NCBI RefSeq assembly: GCF_947495565.1
Contig: NZ_CANLZM010000012.1
Span: 52,689 to 116,688 of the forward strand
Source: an uncultured Pontibacter sp.
GTDB taxonomy: Bacteria > Bacteroidota > Bacteroidia > Cytophagales > Hymenobacteraceae
Direction of reading: 5' to 3'
Length of the DNA stretch: 64,000 bases
Shown: one piece after another, positions 34,158 to 41,348 of the stretch
How positions within the stretch are numbered: position 1 is the stretch's first letter
Layout: the number at the start of each line of letters is the position of its first letter
The notes under the pieces: generated by a model
The model's database searches: none
What the model was told of the DNA's origin: nothing
Seen by the model: only the letters and a program-made list of their open reading frames with translations
Position numbers and translations under genes: made by a program

Positions 34158-34913
34158 ATGAAATCAAGGGCAGGCGAAAGTAAATTTACCGTACGCTCCA
34201 ACGAGATAGATTACCGTGGCCAGGCAACCATGCCGGCACTGGTTGGTTATATGCAGGAAGCCGCCTGGGAAAATACCGCCAACCTGGGCATATCCATGTA
34301 TGATTTGCTGGAGCGCGGCTTAACCTGGGTGTTGCAGCGCATGCGCGTGGAAATATTTCGGTACCCAGCGCACAACGATAATATAACCGTGGAAACCTGG
34401 GCTTCGGGCCGGGAACGCGTTTTCCTGCACCGCGATTTCAGGATTTACAATGAAGCCCGAGAGCTGCTGGGGCAGGCAACCAGCGTGTGGCTGGTGATGG
34501 ATGTGGTGAAGCGGCAACTGGTGTCGGTGCCTGATTTTATCATGGCCGTGGAAGTGGTGCCGGAAAGCGAGCCGCTACCCTTCGCCAAAGAGAAATTACC
34601 GCAACTGCAAGAACCACAGCAAGAGCAGCAGATCCCCGTGCGCTGGCACGACATCGACCTGAACCGCCACGTAACCAACACGCGCTACCTGCAATGGACC
34701 CTAGACACCTTGCCCATAGAGTTACTGGAGCAAAACCAACTGCAGCAAATCGACATTATCTTTAAGTCAGAAAGTATACTTGGCGATACGGTAACTTCAG
34801 CCGCTGCACCTGCCACGGGGGAAGAGAATTTATACCTGCACCAACTTACCAGCCAGGCAACCGGCAAAGAACTGGTGCAGGCCCAAACAGCGTGGAGAAA
34901 GTTAGAAAGTTAG
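34158..34913 (+). CDS. Acyl-ACP thioesterase
   Basis: 251 residues from ATG 34158; the longest frame adds 18 residues lacking family resemblance. Two hot-dog folds are visible: KFTVRSNEIDYRGQATMPALVGYMQEAAWENTANLG leads the first, with LTWVLQRMRVEI and VETWASGRERVFLHRDF, and the second holds PVRWHDIDLNRHVTNTRYLQWTLDTLP. The catalytic Asn/His of FatA/FatB-type enzymes fits DLNRHVTNTRY. The enzyme releases fatty acids from acyl carrier protein. The last five codons and the stop are written in an octamer tandem repeat (34896 on), an unusual gene end. Confidence 0.88.
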   Translation: MKSRAGESKFTVRSNEIDYRGQATMPALVGYMQEAAWENTANLGISMYDLLERGLTWVLQRMRVEIFRYPAHNDNITVETWASGRERVFLHRDFRIYNEARELLGQATSVWLVMDVVKRQLVSVPDFIMAVEVVPESEPLPFAKEKLPQLQEPQQEQQIPVRWHDIDLNRHVTNTRYLQWTLDTLPIELLEQNQLQQIDIIFKSESILGDTVTSAAAPATGEENLYLHQLTSQATGKELVQAQTAWRKLES

Positions 34914-34972
34914 AAAGTTAGAAAGTTAGAAAGTTAGAAAGTTAGAAAGTTAGAAAGTTAGAAAGTTAGAAA
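34896..34972 (+). repeat. Octamer tandem repeat (AGAAAGTT) at a gene end
   Basis: About 9.6 near-perfect copies of AGAAAGTT (77 bases). The first two supply the last codons and TAG stop of the thioesterase gene. Because 8 is not a multiple of 3, all three frames pass through the array and each meets TAG within three units. Related but degenerate words occur at 3600-3660. Confidence 0.88.
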
Positions 34973-35058
34973 TAGGGTGTTATAACACGCCGCGTAGCAA
35001 GCAACAGTCTAACCATCCACCTATTTAGCAATCAACAATAAATAATCAACAATTAATC

Positions 35059-35526
35059 ATGAATATAAGAAAAGGAACGATAGACGACCTGCCGCAGGTA
35101 TATAACCTGATAAAGGAGTTAGCCGAGTATGAGCGGGCGCCGCAGGAGGTTACTACATCATTGCTAGAAATGGAACGCGACGGCTTCGGCGAGAATGCAA
35201 TCTATAAATTCTTTGTGGCCGAAAACGAAGAGGGTGTGGTTGGCATAGCACTTTACTATACTGCTTACTCCACCTGGAAAGGCAGAATGCTGTTCCTGGA
35301 GGACCTGGTGGTAACAGAGCGGCTGCGGCGCACGGGTATTGGCAAAAAATTGTTTAACGCTGTAGCGCGTGAGGCAAAGGAAACCGGAGCAAAACGCTTT
35401 AAGTGGCAGGTGCTGGAGTGGAACGAGCCAGCCATTGCTTTCTACAAAAAAATCGGGGCCAACCTGGACCCAGAGTGGATTAACTGCAACATGACCGAAG
35501 AGCAGATACAGAAGTACGTAGACTGA
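35059..35526 (+). CDS. GNAT family N-acetyltransferase
   Basis: 155 residues. GNAT motifs run in order: IRKGTIDDLPQVYNLIKELAEYE (motif C), GIALYYTAYSTWKGRMLFLEDLVVTERLRRTGIGKKLF with the acetyl-CoA pyrophosphate loop RRTGIG (motif A), and NEPAIAFYKKIGA (motif B). The YER/STWKGR-FLEDL signature is that of diamine/spermidine acetyltransferase-like members, so a polyamine or similar amine is a plausible acceptor. The upstream spacer is AT-rich with TCAACAATTAAT words like those near 24730. It is cytoplasmic and stands alone. Confidence 0.9.
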   Translation: MNIRKGTIDDLPQVYNLIKELAEYERAPQEVTTSLLEMERDGFGENAIYKFFVAENEEGVVGIALYYTAYSTWKGRMLFLEDLVVTERLRRTGIGKKLFNAVAREAKETGAKRFKWQVLEWNEPAIAFYKKIGANLDPEWINCNMTEEQIQKYVD

Positions 35527-35593
35527 TTGGCAAAAGCAGCAAAGCCAGCGACTACAGAAAATCGCTGGCTTAGTGCTGCTAGGTATTTATACT

Positions 35594-35926
35594 TTATTTC
35601 TCTGATTGGCGCTCCACATCGCGGGCAACAACCTCTAGCATAGAGCGGAAAATTACATATTTGCCTTGGTAGCGCTCGTGGTGGCGCGTGTCGAGTTTGG
35701 GTGCATGGTCACGCTGATATTCTTCCAGGTCGTTCATGCTGTGGCAGGTATACTGCACAGCGTACGTAGTGCCGTCGTTGGCTACCTCGTGCAGGAGGCG
35801 GCTAATCTGGTTGCCAAGAAAAAAACCAGTGCCCATCACTGCCGGAATATGCACTTCCTTCATCCACTGTAGCCATTCATCGGCTACGACGTTATCTATA
35901 CTTATAGTCTCGTTATACAATATCAT
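35594..35926 (-). CDS. DUF4286 family protein
   Basis: 110 residues from ATG 35926; a TTG two codons earlier gives the longest frame. The pattern ILYNETISIDNVVADEWLQWMKEVHIPAVMGTGFF and the mid-chain YAVQYTCHSMNDLEEYQ are characteristic of DUF4286, a ferredoxin-like (dimeric alpha/beta-barrel) family frequent in Bacteroidota. No catalytic residues are known. It lies downstream of a lipoprotein gene on the same strand but beyond a very strong hairpin, so it is probably transcribed on its own. Confidence 0.85.
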   Translation of the reverse strand: MILYNETISIDNVVADEWLQWMKEVHIPAVMGTGFFLGNQISRLLHEVANDGTTYAVQYTCHSMNDLEEYQRDHAPKLDTRHHERYQGKYVIFRSMLEVVARDVERQSEK

Positions 35927-35961
35927 ACCCAAAATTACGAAAAACCCGGCTAATATGGTTG

Positions 35962-36016
35962 AAAGTATAAAAGAAGCGCCTGTGCCCTCTCGGCACAGGC
36001 GCTTCTTTTATACTTT
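35962..36016 (-). terminator. 25-bp perfect hairpin terminator with AAGTATA at its base
   Basis: Arms 35962-35986 and 35992-36016 are perfect reverse complements around CTCTC; the core is GCGCCTGTGCC and the base of the stem is AAAGTATA/TATACTTT. It sits just past the lipoprotein stop codon at 36028 on the minus strand. Confidence 0.85.
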
Positions 36017-36027
36017 GCGCTACAAGC

Positions 36028-36600
36028 TTATTTGCAGCTCCAGCGGCCTATTGAGCCATCAAAGTAACCTTCGTTAGCATTTGGCTGATACGCTAACACC
36101 ACTGATTCTCCGTTTGCCTGCGGCACCAGTTGTAGCTGGCCCTGACTTAGCTGCAGGAAAATCACGCCGTCTTTGTCAACCACGGCGTGCAGCGTGTTGG
36201 CATTGTTGTCAACTTTGTAGCTGCTGTTGCTGTTAAGGCCTGTGGCAGTAAGCTCGGTTACTTTATACACTTTTTGATGTGAGTAGGCTCCTGAACTTGC
36301 CAATACTGCTTTGCTATGGCTTTCAAGCTTTCCTCCAAACCACAGGTCTTCGCCCAAGCAGTTGGATGTTTTGGCGATGAGGTCGAAATAAACCTCGTCA
36401 GATTGATTCTGGAAAGAGGCTACTGTTACAGTAGGTACCTTTTTAGAAGCTACCACAGCCACTGCAGCATCTGGCTGCTTTTGCTCCGGCTCACGTTCCA
36501 CGTGCGCAGAACAGGCCGCCACAAAAGTCAGTGGGAGTAACAATAAGGCGATTCGGTTTATCACGGAAATTACAGGAGTAGATATTTTATTCATACGCAT
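36028..36600 (-). CDS. Lipoprotein of unknown function
   Basis: 190 residues. Signal peptide with a lipobox ending VAAC (Cys at about 30), then a charged linker (REPEQKQPD) and a mature domain with two remaining cysteines, in KTSNCLGEDLWFGGKLES and at the final GRWSCK, which could form a disulfide. The mature part looks beta-rich. No family was recognised. Both neighbours have other roles, and a strong hairpin isolates the transcript. Confidence 0.65.
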   Translation of the reverse strand: MRMNKISTPVISVINRIALLLLPLTFVAACSAHVEREPEQKQPDAAVAVVASKKVPTVTVASFQNQSDEVYFDLIAKTSNCLGEDLWFGGKLESHSKAVLASSGAYSHQKVYKVTELTATGLNSNSSYKVDNNANTLHAVVDKDGVIFLQLSQGQLQLVPQANGESVVLAYQPNANEGYFDGSIGRWSCK

Positions 36601-36854
36601 TTATATTAAAGAATATGGTTTTATATATATTAATTTATACTATACATACCTGATTAATGTTGCTGCTATGAGAGAAAAGATTAGTTAAGCGCCCTTTCTG
36701 AGCTTCTAAGGGGGTATGTGAAAGGGGCAAGCTGCGTAGCAGGAGCTATACCGAGCTGCTAAAATACACGCGTGCTGTTGCCAAAAGCGCCGTAGCAGGT
36801 GCAGGAATGTAATTTTAATGTTAGCTTAGCCCTATCATACTTACGATAAAAGCC

Positions 36855-37478
36855 ATGGCAAAACTGGGAAAGAAACTACAGCTTAAAACGGAACAACACC
36901 TATTACTGTTGCACGCACCCGAGCAGGTAGCGCAGGCGCTGCAAGAAGAAGGTTTTGCATGTACACAAGCAGCAGGTAAACTTGCGGATTTGAGGGCTTA
37001 TACGGCAGTGTTGATTTTTGTGCAGAGTGCCGCAGCGTTAGAGCAGGTGCAGCTGCAAACTGCGCCGCCGCAACCCGAAAGTATACTTTGGATCGCTTAT
37101 CCAAAAAAATCATCGGGCATTAAAACAGACCTTACCCGCGATAAGGGTTGGCAACTGATGGCGGACCTGCAGTATGAGGCGGTGCGGCAGGTAGCCGTGG
37201 ATGAGGTATGGTCGGCGCTGCGGTTCAGGCACAAAACAGAGCGCAAACAGGATTCTATGTTTGGCGTGGACATGCCAGGAATAGACAGAGTAACTAAAAC
37301 CGTAGTGATACCAGAAGATTTAAAAGCGGCCTTAGCGCAGGCAGAGGCATTGGAGGCCTTTGAGCGTATGGCCTTCACCCACCGGAAGGAGCATGTAGTG
37401 GCCGTGCTGGATGCCAAGAAGCCCGAAACCCGTGCCCGCCGCATTGCCAAAGTTGTGGAGCAAGTCGCTCAGAAATAG
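36855..37478 (+). CDS. Two-domain protein: DUF3052-like and YdeI/OmpD-associated
   Basis: 207 residues. The N-terminal part (about 10-125) resembles DUF3052, with ESILWIAYPKKSSGIKTDLTRDKGW and VDEVWSALRFRHKTERK. The C-terminal part (about 145-205) carries VVIPEDLKAALAQAEALEAFERMAFTHRKE and KPETRARRIAKVVE of the YdeI/OmpD-associated (bacteriocin-protection-like) family. The joining of the two may be a fusion of genes often found apart. It is cytoplasmic. Residues 75-79 are written GAA-AGT-ATA-CTT-TGG, embedding the palindrome AAGTATACTT. Confidence 0.78.
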   Translation: MAKLGKKLQLKTEQHLLLLHAPEQVAQALQEEGFACTQAAGKLADLRAYTAVLIFVQSAAALEQVQLQTAPPQPESILWIAYPKKSSGIKTDLTRDKGWQLMADLQYEAVRQVAVDEVWSALRFRHKTERKQDSMFGVDMPGIDRVTKTVVIPEDLKAALAQAEALEAFERMAFTHRKEHVVAVLDAKKPETRARRIAKVVEQVAQK

Positions 37479-37492
37479 TATCGAGCTTAAGT

Positions 37493-37550
37493 ACCGCACA
37501 TAAAAAAGGAGTCGTGGCAACTAAGCCACGACTCCTTTTTTATGTGCGGT
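37493..37550. terminator. 26-bp perfect hairpin between convergent genes
   Basis: Arms 37493-37518 and 37525-37550 are perfect reverse complements around AACTAA; the stem contains GGAGTCGTGGC and A/T runs on both sides. It serves the YdeI-like gene (+) and the surface lipoprotein gene (-). Confidence 0.9.
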
Positions 37551-37564
37551 TATGTATACTTTAC

Positions 37565-38098
37565 TTACTGTATCGAAACAGTGAAAGTAGCCTCAACGTC
37601 AGTTTCGCCTACCGAAATATCGCTATTCGCGTCTTTCAGGCCTGGCTGGTGCTTCAGCGTAACAGTAAGAGTGCCAGACTCACCGGCGTTGCCAGTAATC
37701 ATTCTGGTCATCAAACCTACCGGGCGACCATTGGAATCGAAGTCATCCGGCATGATTTTCTGCACCACCAGCAAGTTCTCAGCGGTGTTAAAAAATACCT
37801 CATGGTCTTCAGCCTCATCCCTGATCTCGTCTTCAATATTATCATTGAATGTGATCGTAGCATTATACTGTGTATTTGGGGCCAGTTGCAAAGTTGGAGT
37901 GCTGCCGGCAGTAAACGTAGCGTTTGCTGTGGTAGCACCTTTGTTTGTAGAAACCGGCTCCAGTGTCAGCGTCATCGAGGTGATGTTCTCCTCTTCTTCA
38001 ATCGGTGCAGGATCATCATCATCGCTGCAAGCAGTGGTAGAGATCATAAGAGCGCCTAGTAAGAATGCTGTAAGATAAGGTTTAAATAGTTTTTTCAT
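37565..38098 (-). CDS. Surface lipoprotein paired with a TonB-dependent receptor
   Basis: 177 residues. Lipoprotein signal MKKLFKPYLTAFLLGALM ending TTAC (Cys at about 24), followed at once by SDDDD. An acidic stretch right after the Cys is the lipoprotein export signal that sends Bacteroidota lipoproteins to the outer leaflet. The mature part has two beta-sheet-like repeats (SMTLTLEPVS, and ESGTLTVTLKHQPGLK near the end). It lies 60 bases after the TonB receptor on the same strand, so the pair probably binds and imports one ligand. Identity of the ligand is unknown. Confidence 0.75.
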   Translation of the reverse strand: MKKLFKPYLTAFLLGALMISTTACSDDDDPAPIEEEENITSMTLTLEPVSTNKGATTANATFTAGSTPTLQLAPNTQYNATITFNDNIEDEIRDEAEDHEVFFNTAENLLVVQKIMPDDFDSNGRPVGLMTRMITGNAGESGTLTVTLKHQPGLKDANSDISVGETDVEATFTVSIQ

Positions 38099-38158
38099 GA
38101 TATAGGTGTTTAAGGAATGTACAACAATACGATGTTTTATGATAAATGATACTAAAAA

Positions 38159-40540
38159 TTAATTTTTACTAAAACTGAATGGTACCCGAATGCGGAGCAT
38201 GAATAGGCGGCCAGGCTCATCTGCATAGTAGCGCAGCTTGTTGAGGTAGTCCCGGTATACGGTATTTAGCAGGTTGTTGCCTGTGATGCCAATCTCCACG
38301 GGCTGCTTGCCAAAATGAACAGTTGTGCCTGCCTCGGCCTGTAAAAGGAAATAACCCTCCGGCGCTGGCGCGAAGTCCTGCTCCGACTTTGTAGGCACCC
38401 GCTTCTGCTCTGCTACATACAAACCACCCACTGAAACATAAGCATCCGAAAACTTGCCTCCGTTGCCGGACTGCCCAAACTCATAGCGCAGGCTGTTGTC
38501 AAAGCGGTTAGAAGGCATGTAAATCAAGTAGTCGTCGGTGCTGTGGTTGCGGGCGTAAAGCAGTGAGGTTTTCGACTCCAGCATCAACCCTGTGGCAATC
38601 TTGTAATCCAGGCTCAGGTCTGCACCGGTAAGGGTGGCATTGGCCTGAGTATATGCAAAAGCAGGGAAAGCGCCGCGTATTGTGAGCACTGGTTCTGGCT
38701 GCGGAGCCAGGTAGATATAATCGCGGATGTAGTTGTGGTAGAGGCTAAGCGAACCGTTGAGGCGCGGGTTGCTAAAGTAATCCACTGAAAACTCCAGGTT
38801 ATACGCCTGCTCCGACCTCAGCGCCGGGTTGCCCTCCTCGTAAGTAGCGGCGCTATGATGCACGCCCTCGCTAAAGAGTTCGTTGGCACCGGGAGCGCGC
38901 CAGGCCGAGGTGGCACTCAGCCCAAAAGTAAGATGGTAGCCCACATCATACATAGCTCCAAATGTACCGGATATATTGTTAAACTCATACTCCGGCTGTA
39001 TCAGGTCGCGGTTATTCTCCAGTTTTTTTACCTGTAGGTACTTATAGTCGTAGCGAAGCCCCGCCTCTAGCTGCAGCCGGCCCTTCTGCCATTTTTCGGT
39101 GGCAAAAATGCCTGCTGTGGTGCCAGTAAAGTATGGCAAAAAGTCGCTGTACTGGTAGGTGTTTTTCTGGTAAATGGTGCTTACACCCACAGAGCCTGTA
39201 AAATTACCCAGTGGCTCGTGCTCAAATATAGCTTCTGTGGTATGCGTGTTAAGCGTGAGCTGTAGCGTAGGCAGTTGGCTTACGCGCCTGCGCATGTCAT
39301 ACTCCTCGCGTAGGTTGCGCTGCCAGCCATATACAAACTCCAGCTTGCCCGCCTCGCCCAATTGCCAGTAACCTCTCGCTTTCAGCAAGTCATGCTGCAC
39401 ATCCTGGTACGGGCGGTTTATGCTGTAACTGAACTCCGCATTGTCAGCATTGCTGGGCCTGCCGCGCTCAATGGCATACAGCAGGTCTTGCACATTTCCG
39501 ATATGCGACTCCCGCAAAACTCCCAGCTTGGTGCCAAAGTGGCTAAAAAATAATTCTGCTCCATACTTCTCTTTGCTGTAGCCTATTGCCGCAGAGAAGT
39601 TCTTCTCCTCTAGCCCAGTGTTTTCTAAGTAATAATCCGGGGTTTTGGCATTTCCGGCTTTACGCAGCGTGCCTTGCAGGCGCCAGCTTAGCGGTGGTAT
39701 CTGTTTCAGGTTGCCTTCTACAGTGGCAGAGGTAGCCAACTGCCGGTTATTGGTGCTGCCCAGCAGGTGCAGGTCTCCGCTGATGCCGGGTGTTTTAGGC
39801 AGGGGTTTTGGCTCTACCAGCACTACGCCTCCAATAGCATCGGCTCCGTAGCGTACGCCAGCGGCTCCTTTGATTACCTTTACCTCAGAAGCCACAAAAG
39901 GATCGATCTCCGGGGCATGCTCTGCGCCCCATTGCTGTCCCTCCTGCCGCACGCCGTTGTTAAGTATAAGTACACGGTTGCTGTGCAAACCATGAATAAC
40001 AGGCTTAGAAATGGTGGGGCCGGTTTGCAAAGAAGTTACACCTGCAATGCCTTTTAATGTTTCAGCAAGTGCAAGCCCGCGCGTCTGCTCCAGCTCCCGC
40101 CCCGACAGCGTCTGTTGCGTCTGGGCCTGCTCCCGCAGGTGCTCACCGGTTACCTCCACTGTGCGCAACACACGGGCATCTGAATGCAGCTGCAGGTCAC
40201 GGGTGGCGGAGGAGGTGAGCTTTACGCTAAAACGCTCTGTCTCGTAGCCTATATAAGTTACTTGTAAAGTATAAGTGCCGCGGCACAGCTGGTGGAGGTG
40301 GTAATTGCCGTACGCATCGGTTACGGCGGCTCGGTCCAGCTCAGGTATATAAACGGTAGCCCCAATCAACGCCTCGCGGGTGTCGTGGTCCAGCACCTTA
40401 CCTGAGATGGTGAGGCCGCAATCCTGCTCGGCATCCTCCAGGAGCGGCGCCGGCAGCGACTGTGCCAGCAACCGAGATGGCTGTGCCACTAGCAGCATAA
40501 GCGCGAGAAGTATACTTCTATGGATTTGTTTTTTCTTCAA
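38159..40540 (-). CDS. TonB-dependent outer-membrane receptor
   Basis: About 793 residues. The longest frame opens with a TTG at 40561; I prefer TTG 40540, giving MKKKQIHRSILLALMLLVAQ, a standard signal peptide. A carboxypeptidase-regulatory-like domain (about 40-115, ISGKVLDHDTREALIGATVYIP) precedes the plug (about 125-235, with SGRELEQTRG and VKVIKGAAGVRYGADAIGGVVLV). A 22-strand barrel ends in a hydrophobic C-terminal strand (FMLRIRVPFSFSK). The plug contains GQQWGAEHAPEIDPF. A His-rich protein and an exported lipoprotein flank it on the same strand, so metal uptake is a reasonable but unproved guess. Confidence 0.9.
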   Translation of the reverse strand: MKKKQIHRSILLALMLLVAQPSRLLAQSLPAPLLEDAEQDCGLTISGKVLDHDTREALIGATVYIPELDRAAVTDAYGNYHLHQLCRGTYTLQVTYIGYETERFSVKLTSSATRDLQLHSDARVLRTVEVTGEHLREQAQTQQTLSGRELEQTRGLALAETLKGIAGVTSLQTGPTISKPVIHGLHSNRVLILNNGVRQEGQQWGAEHAPEIDPFVASEVKVIKGAAGVRYGADAIGGVVLVEPKPLPKTPGISGDLHLLGSTNNRQLATSATVEGNLKQIPPLSWRLQGTLRKAGNAKTPDYYLENTGLEEKNFSAAIGYSKEKYGAELFFSHFGTKLGVLRESHIGNVQDLLYAIERGRPSNADNAEFSYSINRPYQDVQHDLLKARGYWQLGEAGKLEFVYGWQRNLREEYDMRRRVSQLPTLQLTLNTHTTEAIFEHEPLGNFTGSVGVSTIYQKNTYQYSDFLPYFTGTTAGIFATEKWQKGRLQLEAGLRYDYKYLQVKKLENNRDLIQPEYEFNNISGTFGAMYDVGYHLTFGLSATSAWRAPGANELFSEGVHHSAATYEEGNPALRSEQAYNLEFSVDYFSNPRLNGSLSLYHNYIRDYIYLAPQPEPVLTIRGAFPAFAYTQANATLTGADLSLDYKIATGLMLESKTSLLYARNHSTDDYLIYMPSNRFDNSLRYEFGQSGNGGKFSDAYVSVGGLYVAEQKRVPTKSEQDFAPAPEGYFLLQAEAGTTVHFGKQPVEIGITGNNLLNTVYRDYLNKLRYYADEPGRLFMLRIRVPFSFSKN

Positions 40541-40729
40541 CACTTCTTCGGATTTCAGCAATAAGAAAAATAGCAGCTACAAATACTATAGCCATAAACC
40601 CTTACTATGGCAGCCGCCTTGCCAGAAGCAGCAGGTGCCCAAAAGGTTATCAATAAGTGGAAAGGAATAGTGTGCACAGGCCGTTGCCATACTTTGAAAT
40701 TTAGCGGCGATGTGCGGACTAGCTGAAAA

Positions 40730-41053
40730 TCAGGCCACGGGAGGGCCTCGGAGGAAGTATAAGTGAGTGTTGCTGCTTTGCCAGCTGTAAGTATAAGCAG
40801 CGGCATGTACAGTAGTATGGGTAACAGGTTTAAATTCTACGGAAAGCGCCGTGCCCTGATAAGGCGTGTTAAACACATCCTCTACCTGGCAGTGTTTGTG
40901 TTTCATACCTATCTGCGCCTCATGCGTGTCGGCGTGGTCGGTATGGACAGTATGCGTGTGCGGGTGCAACTCCTGGATAAGGGCATCCGGAACCATCGCT
41001 CTGCAGAACAGCAGAAGCAGAACTAAGGCGATATAGTGAATGTGGCGGTGCAC
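40730..41053 (-). CDS. Small His-rich exported protein
   Basis: 107 residues from a GTG at 41053. N-terminal hydrophobic segment (about 6-22) serves as signal or anchor. Then a cluster HPHTHTVHTDHADTHEA and KHKHC at about 30-60, with a further HTTVHAAAY. Ten or more His plus Cys suggest metal binding. The protein ends LYFLRGPPVA, an ending shared by small proteins that precede metal-linked TonB receptors in this phylum (recalled, not checked). It lies about 190 bases upstream of the receptor on the same strand, possibly as the first gene of one unit. Confidence 0.62.
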   Translation of the reverse strand: MHRHIHYIALVLLLLFCRAMVPDALIQELHPHTHTVHTDHADTHEAQIGMKHKHCQVEDVFNTPYQGTALSVEFKPVTHTTVHAAAYTYSWQSSNTHLYFLRGPPVA

Positions 41054-41348
41054 TCCTAGGTCAGGAACAAGAACAAAGATATATTAAATTCCATAATGTT
41101 GCATTTATAAACTGCTTCTATTCATGCTTTTATTGCACGGACAAGTATAAAATGCATCTTACGCTTGCCTACATAGATGCGTTTGCCGGGCCAAGGTTTA
41201 ATCTGGTACAGTAAAAATCTGCCGAAGCAGGTGATTTTTTCGCTGCATTCTGACAACCTGTCACAGTGGGAGCCTCTGGAACAGGATTTGAAAGTGCTCT
41301 AAGTATAGAATCAGCAAAAGATCAACCTTAACCTATAAAGTATAGACA
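41054..41348. other. Intergenic region upstream of htpG
   Basis: About 295 bases between divergent genes. It contains a small TGACA/TGTCA inverted repeat near 41249-41262 and three AAGTATA words (about 41143, 41300 and 41338), the last abutting the htpG start. No exact promoter was identified. Confidence 0.4.

Noticed and set aside
41249..41262. TGACA/TGTCA dyad upstream of htpG as a heat-shock operator
   Set aside because: Only five-base arms and no second copy near other stress genes here, so it is not distinguishable from chance.
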